The translations under genes and the position numbers were made by a program. Below, piece after piece: positions 1 through 7,020 of a stretch of 23,126 nucleotides of DNA. A model generated the notes under the pieces. The model saw only the letters and a list, made by a program, of their open reading frames with translations, did not search any database and was not told the origin of the DNA. The DNA is from JAGLSB01 sp023135955. GTDB taxonomy: Bacteria > Bacteroidota > Bacteroidia > Bacteroidales > GCA-2748055. The stretch's first letter is position 1, and the number at the start of each line of letters is the position of its first letter. Location: positions 1-23,126 of the forward strand of contig DAOVIO010000050.1 in NCBI GenBank assembly GCA_030673645.1. Reading direction: 5' to 3'.

Positions 1-974
1 TTGACGCTTCAGAAACTATGGATGACGAGCTGCTAAGTACGCAGGTTTCTAAAGCTGAAGAGATAAGTATTGAAGAAGCAAAACAAAAAATTCTTGAATT
101 TATTGATGAGATTAGATTCACACTTGATAAAGGGGAAAGATATATTATTCCTGAATTATGCGCCATATTAAGAGATGAAAATAATAACATTACTATTGAA
201 AAGGATCCAGAGCTAATACTTGATTATGAAAATTTTGGATTAGATAGTTTTGAGCTGGATGAATTTGAGGATGATTCCATAAGTCTTGAGGATGAAGAAA
301 GTAAGGATTTAATAGAAAGTGAAAAGCTTTCAGAGGGAGCTCAAGAAACAGATACAACACACCAGAATCAATCGGAGAAATTTGATGAGAAAAAGGATGC
401 AGATTCTAAAGGTGAAGAGATATTAATAGCGCCTCCTTCTCTTTCGGTCAGAAAAAATAACAGGAGTACTGTTTGGGTTGTTGTCGGAGCCATAGTTGTT
501 ATGGTTGCTGCAATTGTTATTATTCCTTTAAAAACTAATCTGCTAGAGAATGATATAGACTTTGATTCATTTTTTGGCACAAAGGATTTTGTAATTGATG
601 ATGATTTCTCAGAGGCTGAGGAAGGAGAGTTCAATTTTGATCAATTGGTAAGTGAATTTGAAAAAGATATCGACTCTGTTACATCAATAGAAAATGCTAT
701 GAATCCGGATGTAGCAGTCGCTGAGCAGGAAAATATAGTTTCTAATTCTGAATTTTTCATTATTGCCGGCAGCTTCAAAGAAGCTAAAAATGCCGCAGAG
801 CTTCAGAAAGAGCTTGTTTTTGAAGGCTATCCGGCTTTAACACTTGATCTTGGTAATGGAATTTACCGTGTTAGTGCCATTTCCTTCAGCAATAAGAATG
901 ATGCACTAAATGCCTTAATTGCATTTAGGGAAAGCATGAATATGAGCGGAGCCTGGTTAATGAGCCTTGAATAG
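1..974 (+). CDS. SPOR-domain membrane protein (5' partial)
   Basis: The reading frame is open to the left edge, so the true start lies outside the window; the first in-frame ATG is at 18. Numbering from that ATG, residues ~15-60 look like the tail of the HU/CCDC81-type N-terminal module common in Bacteroidota SPOR proteins (inferred, since the start is missing). A very acidic linker follows (~70-130), then one membrane segment (~151-170, rich in Val, Ile and Ala), another acidic stretch, and a C-terminal SPOR domain (~245-318) that begins after an FFIIAGSF motif. SPOR domains bind denuded peptidoglycan at division sites, so the protein probably sits in the inner membrane with its C-terminus in the periplasm. 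It converges on metG with only 10 bases between the stop codons and no obvious terminator hairpin. Confidence 0.85.
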   Translation, partial: DASETMDDELLSTQVSKAEEISIEEAKQKILEFIDEIRFTLDKGERYIIPELCAILRDENNNITIEKDPELILDYENFGLDSFELDEFEDDSISLEDEESKDLIESEKLSEGAQETDTTHQNQSEKFDEKKDADSKGEEILIAPPSLSVRKNNRSTVWVVVGAIVVMVAAIVIIPLKTNLLENDIDFDSFFGTKDFVIDDDFSEAEEGEFNFDQLVSEFEKDIDSVTSIENAMNPDVAVAEQENIVSNSEFFIIAGSFKEAKNAAELQKELVFEGYPALTLDLGNGIYRVSAISFSNKNDALNALIAFRESMNMSGAWLMSLE

Positions 975-984
975 AATTTTCATG

Positions 985-3018
985 CTAGTTTACTGGAGAT
1001 CCGTTTGATGCTTCTTTTGAAGGTTCTACAAAATGCAGCGTTCCGTCTTTTTCTTCCGAAAGTAAGATCATTCCCTGTGATTCAATTCCTTTTATTTTTC
1101 GTGGCTCGAGATTCAGGAGTATGGAAACTTTCTGACCAACAAGATTTTCAGCTTCAAAAAACTCTGCAATTCCACTAACAACGGTACGTTTATCTAATCC
1201 TGTATCTACAATTAGTTTCATTAATTTTTTGGTTTTCGGAACTTTTTCCGCTTCCAGAATTGTGGCTACACGTATATCTAACTTTGTGAAGTCATCAAAA
1301 TTGATTTCTTCTTTTGCAGGAGTTAAAGTTTGATTTTCTGCCTCATTTTTCATTTTATTATCCATTAGCTTCTGTAATTGCTTTTCAATCTCATTATCTT
1401 CAATTTTCCCAAATAACAATTCGGGCTTAGCAATTTTATGTCCGACAGAAAGTAAATTTTCATTTCCGCCTAAAATCCAATCCAAACTATCCAGATGGAG
1501 AATGTCATTAAGCTTTTTCGCCGTAAAAGGAAGAAAAGGATTAAATAGAATAGCAAGATTTGCTGAAAGCTGCAATGAAATGTTCAATATCGTTTTAACT
1601 CTATCTTCGTCAGTTTTTATCAATTTCCATGGCTCTGTGTCCGCTAAGTATTTATTTCCTGTTCTAGCCAGATTCATAGCCTCTTTTAGTGCCTCACGGA
1701 AACGGAAATTATCCAAAGCTTTTTCTATTTTTCCCTTTGTAAGTGCAAATTCTTTAAGAACAGATTTATCGTAATCGTTTGTTGGTCCAATTTCAGGAAC
1801 AACACCATCAAAATATTTATGAGTAAGGACAAGAGCCCTGTTCACAAAATTGCCGAAAACAGCTACTAGTTCATTGTTATTCCTTGCCTGGAAATCCTTC
1901 CAGGTAAAGTCATTGTCCTTAGCTTCAGGAGCATTGGCACATAAAACATATCTCAAAACATCCTGTTTTTCAGGAAAGTCAACCAGATATTCATGCAACC
2001 ATACAGCCCAATTTTTTGATGTTGAAAGTTTTTCGCCTTCAAGGTTGAGAAACTCATTTGCCGGGACGTTTTCAGGTAGAATATAACTTCCTTCCGATTT
2101 AAGCATAGAAGGGAAAATAATACAATGAAAAACAATATTATCCTTGCCTATGAAGTGTAGCAATCTGGTGTCTTCATCTTTCCAGTATTTTTCCCAGTCG
2201 GGAGTATACTCCTTAGTTGCTGAAATATAACCAATAGGAGCATCAAACCATACATAAAGAACTTTTCCGTCGGCTCCGTCAATTGGTACAGGTATTCCCC
2301 AATCGAGGTCTCGGCTTACTGCCCGGGGGTGCAGGCCGCTATCGATCCACGACTTACACTGCCCATATACATTGGGCTTCCAGTGTTTATTTTCTTCAAG
2401 TATCCAGTTTTTCAAAAAAGCCTCGTGTTTATCGAGTGGTAAAAACCAGTGTTTTGTTTCCTTCTGAATCGGGACGGAGCCAGAAAGAGTAGATTTGGGA
2501 TTGATAAGGTCAGTTGCATTTAGCGTAGTACCACAATTTTCGCACTGGTCACCATAAGCATTTTCATTGCCGCAATGTGGGCATGTACCTGTAATATAAC
2601 GGTCTGCAAGAAATTGATTTGCCTCAGGGTCAAAATATTGTTCGGTTGTCTTTTCAGTAAACTCACCTTTATCATAAAGCGTTTTAAAAAATTCTGATGC
2701 TGTTTCATAATGAACAGGCGAAGTAGTTCGGGAATAAATATCGAAATCTATACCCAGTTTTTCAAAAGAATCCTTATTCATAGAATGATACTTATCCACT
2801 ACATCTTGTGGATCAACTCCTTCCTGTCTTGCTTTAATGGTAATTGGAACACCATGTTCATCAGAACCACAAACGAATAAAACATCCGTTTTTTTGGACC
2901 TGAGATAACGTGAATAAATATCAGCCGGAACATAAACACCTGCCAGATGTCCAAGATGAATTGGTCCGTTTGCATACGGGAGAGCAGCTGTTAAAAGGTA
3001 TCTTTTATAATTTTTCAT
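985..3018 (-). CDS. metG: Methionyl-tRNA synthetase
   Basis: This class I aminoacyl-tRNA synthetase charges tRNA-Met in the cytoplasm. The 677-residue protein shows the HLGH signature at residues 21-24 and a zinc knuckle with Cys146, Cys149, Cys159 and Cys162 in CxxC pairs. The KMSKS loop appears as KLSTS at 330-334. A C-terminal Trbp111-like OB-fold tRNA-binding domain (~570-677, INFDDFTKLDIRVATILEAE region) is fused on, as in the long dimeric form of the enzyme. Length and domain order match Bacteroidota MetG. The gene is divergent from ldcA, and a minus-strand promoter box lies about 30 bases upstream. Identification is secure. Confidence 0.98.
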   Translation of the reverse strand: MKNYKRYLLTAALPYANGPIHLGHLAGVYVPADIYSRYLRSKKTDVLFVCGSDEHGVPITIKARQEGVDPQDVVDKYHSMNKDSFEKLGIDFDIYSRTTSPVHYETASEFFKTLYDKGEFTEKTTEQYFDPEANQFLADRYITGTCPHCGNENAYGDQCENCGTTLNATDLINPKSTLSGSVPIQKETKHWFLPLDKHEAFLKNWILEENKHWKPNVYGQCKSWIDSGLHPRAVSRDLDWGIPVPIDGADGKVLYVWFDAPIGYISATKEYTPDWEKYWKDEDTRLLHFIGKDNIVFHCIIFPSMLKSEGSYILPENVPANEFLNLEGEKLSTSKNWAVWLHEYLVDFPEKQDVLRYVLCANAPEAKDNDFTWKDFQARNNNELVAVFGNFVNRALVLTHKYFDGVVPEIGPTNDYDKSVLKEFALTKGKIEKALDNFRFREALKEAMNLARTGNKYLADTEPWKLIKTDEDRVKTILNISLQLSANLAILFNPFLPFTAKKLNDILHLDSLDWILGGNENLLSVGHKIAKPELLFGKIEDNEIEKQLQKLMDNKMKNEAENQTLTPAKEEINFDDFTKLDIRVATILEAEKVPKTKKLMKLIVDTGLDKRTVVSGIAEFFEAENLVGQKVSILLNLEPRKIKGIESQGMILLSEEKDGTLHFVEPSKEASNGSPVN

Positions 3019-3047
3019 GCTTATTTTATGCTATAAAATTAGAAATG

Positions 3048-3055
3048 CAAAGTTA
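3048..3055 (-). promoter_or_regulatory. Putative -7 box for metG
   Basis: On the minus strand this reads TAACTTTG, a full match to the Bacteroidota TAnnTTTG box, 29 bases upstream of the metG ATG. No clear TTTG is seen at the -33 distance, so support rests on one element and on position. Confidence 0.45.
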
Positions 3056-3147
3056 GTAAATATAGTGAGAAGTGGATAGAGAATAAGAATGCCGGGATAA
3101 ATCTTAATAGACAAAAAATATATTTATTTTTATAGAAAATCTTCAAT

Positions 3148-4056
3148 ATGATTACACCACCCTATTTAAAATCAGGAGATACAGTTGGAATTGTTGCACC
3201 TTCAAGGAGTATTGATAATGTTAGCATTGAAAAGTTTACATATCAGCTCGGGGAATGGGGTTTAAATTGGAAATTTGGGGATAATTTGTTTGGACAATAC
3301 AATAGGTTTTCAGGCAAAGATGAAGAGCGTGGTGATGATCTTCAGAATATGATAAATGACCCTGAAATTCGTGCAATTTTTGCCGCAAGGGGAGGATATG
3401 GATCGATCAGGACTCTTCAGAATGCAGATTTTTCAAATTTTGAGAAAGATCCGAAATGGCTTATTGGCTATTCGGATATTACGGTTTTACATTCCTATAT
3501 TAATAAATTCACAGGGACAGAAAGCATACACGGTCCTATGCCACTGAATTTCAGGGAAACTCCCGACAAAGAAAGTGTAGAAAGTCTACGAAAAGCATTA
3601 TTTGGCGAGTCTCTAGGCTATAAATTTGAGGGTCATGAATTAAATATTGAAGGCGAAGCTGATGGAGAAATTGTTGGAGGGAACCTGGCTCTTATTTCAA
3701 GTTTGAATGGCACAGTATTATTTCCCGACCTACGAAATAAGATCTTATTTATTGAAGATGTTGATGAATATCTCTACAATATTGATAGAATGATGATGAA
3801 TCTTTCACTCAGTGGAGTATTCAACAGAATTAAGGCGCTTGTTGTTGGGGATATTGGTATTAAGAAGGAAGAAGACGATATTCCTTTTGGGAAGACAGCC
3901 CAGGAAATTATTCATGAAATTACTGATCAATACAATATTCCGGTATGTTTTAATTTTCCGGCAGGGCATGTTTTTAAAAACAAGACGCTGATTTTTGGAC
4001 GCAAAATTCAATTAAGGGTAGAGGAGAACAAAAGTTCTCTTGTATTTAACACTTAA
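3148..4056 (+). CDS. ldcA: LD-carboxypeptidase (peptidase S66 family)
   Basis: Enzymes of this family remove the terminal D-alanine from tetrapeptides during murein recycling; MccF-type relatives instead cleave microcin-like substrates. Visible landmarks are the N-terminal GDTVGIVAPSR strand, FAARGGYGS (~78-86), the nucleophile Ser109 in GYSDI, Glu203 in FIEDVDE and His274 in PAGHVFKN. Together these give the Ser-Glu-His triad of S66. The length (302 residues) is normal, and no signal peptide is seen, which fits a cytoplasmic recycling enzyme. It is followed by the YraN gene after a 71-base spacer holding a nested palindrome. The LdcA role is preferred over MccF because of the housekeeping context, but substrate cannot be read from sequence. 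Confidence 0.9.
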   Translation: MITPPYLKSGDTVGIVAPSRSIDNVSIEKFTYQLGEWGLNWKFGDNLFGQYNRFSGKDEERGDDLQNMINDPEIRAIFAARGGYGSIRTLQNADFSNFEKDPKWLIGYSDITVLHSYINKFTGTESIHGPMPLNFRETPDKESVESLRKALFGESLGYKFEGHELNIEGEADGEIVGGNLALISSLNGTVLFPDLRNKILFIEDVDEYLYNIDRMMMNLSLSGVFNRIKALVVGDIGIKKEEDDIPFGKTAQEIIHEITDQYNIPVCFNFPAGHVFKNKTLIFGRKIQLRVEENKSSLVFNT

Positions 4057-4062
4057 TTTTTT

Positions 4063-4110
4063 GGTTGCTGGTTTCCCGATAGCTATCGGGATGTTGCCGG
4101 TAGCGCAACC
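4063..4110. repeat. Nested inverted repeat between ldcA and yraN
   Basis: The centre is a perfect 16-base palindrome, CCCGATAGCTATCGGG (4075-4090). Outside it, GGTTGC (4063-4068) pairs with GCAACC (4105-4110). The structure fills most of the 71-base spacer. It could form a hairpin in RNA and attenuate or end the ldcA transcript, but no T-run follows the inner stem. It may equally be a copy of a dispersed intergenic repeat. Confidence 0.7.
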
Positions 4111-4127
4111 ATTAAACATCAACCATC

Positions 4128-4496
4128 ATGGCGGAACATAATGAAAAGGGATTGAAGGCTGAAGATATAGTCGCAAAATATTTGTCTGAACAACAAATGA
4201 AAATTCTTGAAAGGAATTGGAGATTTGGTCATAAAGAAATAGACATTATTTCTATGGATGGAGACAAGTTGGCGATTGTGGAGGTAAAAGCACGTAGTAT
4301 AAAAAATGCCGAAACACCAGCTGAACTTTTAAGTGGACAAAAAATGAGGCATTTGGTCGATGCTGCAGAGGAGTATATTATCAGAAATGATATTGATAAT
4401 GATGTGAGATTTGATTTTGCTTTAGTACTATTTGGTACTGAAGGCTATAGTATTGACTATGTAAAGGATGCTTTTATTCCTGGGGTGAATTGGTAG
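4128..4496 (+). CDS. YraN family (UPF0102) endonuclease-fold protein
   Basis: The 122-residue protein has the YraN signatures: an N-terminal GLKAEDIVAKYL helix, then ILERNWRFGHKEIDII with the conserved Glu and Asp, then IVEVKARS with the Glu-x-Lys pair. This is the restriction-endonuclease-like core (E...D...ExK) related to Holliday-junction resolvases; the physiological role of the family is unsettled. It lies downstream of ldcA on the same strand. It is the last core-type gene before the accessory block that starts near 4500. Confidence 0.9.
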   Translation: MAEHNEKGLKAEDIVAKYLSEQQMKILERNWRFGHKEIDIISMDGDKLAIVEVKARSIKNAETPAELLSGQKMRHLVDAAEEYIIRNDIDNDVRFDFALVLFGTEGYSIDYVKDAFIPGVNW

Positions 4497-4600
4497 GGGA
4501 AGAAGTTATGGAGATATGAAGTTAAAGAAAGAGCTAGATCTTAATAAGAACTACAAAGAATTTAAAATTAGGGTATATTCTCGAATAAATTAAAGCTAGC

Positions 4601-4631
4601 TTGAGATTTATAATTATAATACTTATCTTTG
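4601..4631 (+). promoter_or_regulatory. Promoter of higBA with overlapping palindrome
   Basis: A TTG at 4601-4603 is followed after 20 bases by TATCTTTG (4624-4631), a full match to the Bacteroidota TAnnTTTG box at the normal spacing. A perfect palindrome, TGACGTCA (4630-4637), overlaps the end of the box and the expected transcription start, 25 bases before the higB ATG. This is where a HigA-type repressor could bind (inference). Confidence 0.65.
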
Positions 4632-4655
4632 ACGTCAGTAACGCAATAAGTTAGT

Positions 4656-4937
4656 ATGATTTTATCATTTGGTTCAAGAGAAACTGAAAAAATCTGGAAA
4701 GGTGAAAGGGTTAAAAAGATTCCTTTGGAAATTCAACATATTGGAAGAAGAAAATTAAGAATGCTTAATAATTCACAAGAGATTATAGATCTAAGAATAC
4801 CTCCTTCCAATAGGCTGGAAAAATTGAAAGCTAAAGCCAAAGATTTTTATAGTATCAGGATTAATGATCAATGGAGGGTAGTATTTAAATGGGAGGGCAA
4901 TCATGCTCATGAAGTTAAAATTATAGATTATCACTAA
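4656..4937 (+). CDS. higB: HigB-type toxin (RelE/ParE superfamily)
   Basis: This 93-residue protein matches the HigB 'plasmid maintenance killer' family. It has an N-terminal MILSFGSRETEKIWKGE, the central LRIPPSNRLEKLK, and the C-terminal SIRINDQWRVVFKW followed by a terminal DYH. HigB toxins cut mRNA on the ribosome; basic residues such as Arg68 and Arg74 and the C-terminal Tyr/His are plausible catalytic positions. The toxin-first order, with higA starting 16 bases after the toxin stop, is typical of higBA. The upstream promoter carries a palindrome. The open frame is intact, so the toxin is probably functional. Confidence 0.9.
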   Translation: MILSFGSRETEKIWKGERVKKIPLEIQHIGRRKLRMLNNSQEIIDLRIPPSNRLEKLKAKAKDFYSIRINDQWRVVFKWEGNHAHEVKIIDYH

Positions 4938-4953
4938 TAATGGAGGATTAATA

Positions 4954-5268
4954 ATGGCAAGTTTATCAAATATTCACCCGGGAGAAATATTATTAGAAGA
5001 ATTTCTTAGACCAATGGGAATTTCTGCTTATAGATTATCGAAAGACACAGATGTTCCTCAAACTCGCATCTCTCAAATTATTAATGGTAATAGGAGAATT
5101 ACTGCAGACACTGCTTTAAGACTAAGTTCCTATTTTGGTAATTCTGCAAAATTCTGGCTTGGTTTGCAAGATGATTATGATATTGAAGAGGAAAGTAATA
5201 ATCATAGTGAAATACTTATTAAAATAAGAAATATTAGAAGTCAGAACATACTTCAGCAAAGATTATAG
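4954..5268 (+). CDS. higA: HigA-type antitoxin (XRE family HTH)
   Basis: The protein (104 residues) begins with the HigA hallmark SNIHPGEILLEEFL (5-18). A helix-turn-helix follows at ~22-63 (MGISAYRLSKDTDVPQTRISQIINGNRRIT). Then comes the family-typical segment in which SSYFGNSAKFWLGLQ contacts the toxin. It should neutralise the upstream HigB and repress the operon. A good ribosome binding site (GGAGG) lies 9 bases upstream of the ATG, stronger than is usual in this window, consistent with high antitoxin translation. The stop is 24 bases before the MmcQ/YjbR gene, which may therefore be co-transcribed. Confidence 0.92.
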   Translation: MASLSNIHPGEILLEEFLRPMGISAYRLSKDTDVPQTRISQIINGNRRITADTALRLSSYFGNSAKFWLGLQDDYDIEEESNNHSEILIKIRNIRSQNILQQRL

Positions 5269-5292
5269 CAATTTAAATACTTAATCAGAAAT

Positions 5293-5637
5293 ATGAACAT
5301 CGAAGAAATCAGACAATACTGCCTAAGCAAAAAAGGAGTAAACGAAAGTTTTCCTTTCGATGAGACTACTCTGGTGTTTAAAGTAATCAGTAAAATATTT
5401 GCATTAACTAGTCTGGATAGAGATTTTGGCATTAATCTGAAGTGCGATCCGGAAAAAGCCATACAATTACGGGAGAGGCACTCTTATGTTGTGCCGGGTT
5501 ACCATATGAATAAAAAACATTGGAATTCAGTTAGATATGATCTTGCAGGAAATGATGAATTGATGGAGTGGATAGATCATTCTTATGACCTGGTCAAAAA
5601 CTCCCTTACAAAAAAGGAACAAGCACTCATTAAGTGA
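5293..5637 (+). CDS. MmcQ/YjbR family protein
   Basis: The 114-residue protein fits the MmcQ/YjbR family (CyaY-like fold). It shows the N-terminal IEEIRQYCLSKKGVNESFPFDETTLVFKV, then FGINLKCDPEKAIQLRE, then VVPGYHMNKKHWNSV, and a C-terminal helix with WIDHSYDLVKNSL. It is often called DNA-binding, but no biochemical role is established. It follows higA by 24 bases and converges on the Fic gene across a 46-base gap. It may ride on the higBA transcript. It is a common stand-alone gene in Bacteroidota, so a link to the toxin-antitoxin system is only positional. Confidence 0.88.
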   Translation: MNIEEIRQYCLSKKGVNESFPFDETTLVFKVISKIFALTSLDRDFGINLKCDPEKAIQLRERHSYVVPGYHMNKKHWNSVRYDLAGNDELMEWIDHSYDLVKNSLTKKEQALIK

Positions 5638-5683
5638 AGGTAATCAATAGATTAGTCCTCTGTGAGTTTAGAATAATATCCAA

Positions 5684-6280
5684 TTAACTTCTTGCAAAGA
5701 CTATCAGGGGATTGATATTCCCTTTGTCCCCTTCCTTAATTGCATAAATGTATTTTTTACGGGATCCATCTGCTTTGACCATATTAGAATGATTCCAGGT
5801 GAAAACATCTTTCTCAAAAATAGATTCAATGATAATATCTGCCATAAGTCGCGAATGACGACCATTTCCGTTTGGAAAACAATGAATATTAACAAGACGA
5901 TGTTTAAATCTGATGGTAATTTCATCTGCTGAAAAGCTTTTGTTAGCAATCCAGTATTTTGTATCATCGATGAGATATTTCAACTCAATTCCAATTTTAA
6001 ACCATTCAACTCCAATATTTTTCTCTGACATTCTAAACTTACCTGCCCAATCCCAAACTTCGCTGAACATTTGCGCGTGAACTTTTTTAATAAATTCTTC
6101 AGATAATATTGTTTTTTGTTTAAACGTATTTTGTATTGTCCATTCAACAGCCTTCTCAATATTTAATTGCTCAAACTCATTCAACTCACTTTGAGTCGTA
6201 ATACTCTTTAATAGAAGGCCTTCTTTTTCATTCTCGTCTATTGGTGTCTGTCCGTCCTGATAATCTAATTTTATTCCCAT
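5684..6280 (-). CDS. Fic-domain protein, 'mobile mystery protein B' type
   Basis: Fic proteins transfer AMP (or another nucleotide or phosphate moiety) to target hydroxyls. The 198-residue protein has the Fic core motif at residues 133-144 (HCFPNGNGRHSR). The motif His133, the GNGR turn and the second Arg144 are present, but the usual acidic metal ligand is Asn137 and the usual Pro after His is Cys134. A SITTQSELNEFE stretch (~26-37) near the N-terminus resembles the Ser/Thr-xxx-Glu inhibitory helix of self-restrained Fic proteins (tentative). The ATG overlaps the 3' end of the upstream regulator gene by 10 bases, with a GGAGG ribosome binding site inside that gene. Gene order and sequence match the mobile mystery A/B pair, found largely near mobile elements and plasmids. 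Confidence 0.9.
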   Translation of the reverse strand: MGIKLDYQDGQTPIDENEKEGLLLKSITTQSELNEFEQLNIEKAVEWTIQNTFKQKTILSEEFIKKVHAQMFSEVWDWAGKFRMSEKNIGVEWFKIGIELKYLIDDTKYWIANKSFSADEITIRFKHRLVNIHCFPNGNGRHSRLMADIIIESIFEKDVFTWNHSNMVKADGSRKKYIYAIKEGDKGNINPLIVFARS

Positions 6281-6732
6281 AGAGGCCTCCGCATTTCGTG
6301 TTTGATATCCTTTGCTAATTCTTCTATTGCATCATTTATTCTTTCTTCGCTATTCCCTTGATCTTCCAATTTCATATTTTGATTGGTTCTTTGAATTATT
6401 TTATATGCTACTTCTCTGGCTTTTTGCTCAACGAATTTTTCAAAAGAATTTTGATTTGGGGCAAAACCATAAACAAATTGCATATCTAATGCATTCCCTA
6501 TTTCTTTGAGGGATTTTATTGTAATAGAACCAGTAGACTCCCTTTTTTCAATATCCTGCACACCCTGTCTGCTAATATTTAATCTAAATCCCAATTGTTG
6601 TAGAGTCATATTTAGACTAATCCTTATTGTATGTATCCAGCCCCTATGAGGAACCTGAAGGTTTTTTAAATCCTGGAAAGGCATTAGTTTGCGGTCTAAT
6701 TGCTCTAATAATAGTTTCTTTTGATTTCGCAT
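6271..6732 (-). CDS. HTH regulator, 'mobile mystery protein A' type
   Basis: The open frame extends upstream to 6867, but the ATG at 6732 is chosen. It lies about 30 bases after a full promoter on the same strand, and it gives the usual ~150-residue protein beginning MRNQKKLLLEQLDRKL. The longer form would add an unlikely hydrophobic leader from transcribed-promoter DNA. Residues ~45-100 hold an XRE-like helix-turn-helix (TLQQLGFRLNISRQGVQDIEKRE...SITIKSLKEIGNAL), preceded by the family-typical VPHRGWIHTIRISLNM. The family always occurs with the Fic partner that follows here, and it is a plausible antitoxin and/or autoregulator. The C-terminal coding end overlaps the Fic start by 10 bases. 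Confidence 0.88.
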   Translation of the reverse strand: MRNQKKLLLEQLDRKLMPFQDLKNLQVPHRGWIHTIRISLNMTLQQLGFRLNISRQGVQDIEKRESTGSITIKSLKEIGNALDMQFVYGFAPNQNSFEKFVEQKAREVAYKIIQRTNQNMKLEDQGNSEERINDAIEELAKDIKHEMRRPLWE

Positions 6733-6769
6733 AACAGTATGTATTAGTAAAGGTATAGCTTTAATTATG

Positions 6770-6801
6770 CAAATATACAGTAAAGTAATAACATTACAAA
6801 A
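6770..6801 (-). promoter_or_regulatory. Promoter of the HTH-Fic pair with internal palindrome
   Basis: Read on the minus strand, TTTTG (6797-6801) is followed after 19 bases by TATATTTG (6770-6777), a full Bacteroidota-type promoter. Expected initiation is near 6763, 31 bases before the ATG at 6732. Inside the spacer lies GTAAT-aac-ATTAC (6785-6797), an inverted repeat placed where the HTH protein could block initiation (inference). Confidence 0.7.
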
Positions 6802-6881
6802 CAAACAAAAAAGTAAAGCAATAACTTGAAATATAAGTTTTTTGATGAAGTTTAAAAAAGGATACAATTCGACTTGTTTCG

Positions 6882-6900
6882 ACCCTTCGGCAGGCTCAGG
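6882..6900. repeat. REP-like CCCTTCGRCAGGCTCAGG sequence
   Basis: Positions 6883-6900 read CCCTTCGGCAGGCTCAGG. This closely resembles a short repeat motif (CCCTTCGACAGGCTCAGG) familiar from intergenic DNA of many bacteria (from memory). A single copy is visible here, on the right side of the accessory block. Confidence 0.5.
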
Positions 6901-6936
6901 AATCCAAAGCTAAGTGTAAACGCTTAATAACTGAAA

Positions 6937-7020
6937 GCTCAATAACCGTTGTCGAAGAAATCCGGAACCAGCACACCAGACACACACCAACACATCAGCA
7001 CACTAACCCAGCATCAAATT
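6937..7020. repeat. Dispersed octamer-repeat element, copy 1
   Basis: The element runs from GCTCAATAAC (6937-6946) through degenerate octamers of the form YYARCACA (6968-7010: CCAGCACA, CCAGACACA, CCAACACA, TCAGCACA and a decayed unit) to CATCAAATT (7012-7020). The same three parts in the same order occur at 9558-9669. The last part overlaps the 3' end of the LuxE-like gene, including its stop codon (7003-7005). Confidence 0.6.

Noticed and set aside
985..3018. Plus-strand open frames inside metG, and similar ones inside pgk and porX
   Set aside because: They are antisense shadows of genes with clear family motifs.
4516..4593. 25-codon ORF in the yraN-higB gap
   Set aside because: Very short, Lys-rich, no promoter or ribosome binding site, and no family resemblance.
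6733..6867. Upstream extension of the HTH (mobile mystery A) frame
   Set aside because: It would put coding sequence across the promoter and adds a hydrophobic leader foreign to the family.
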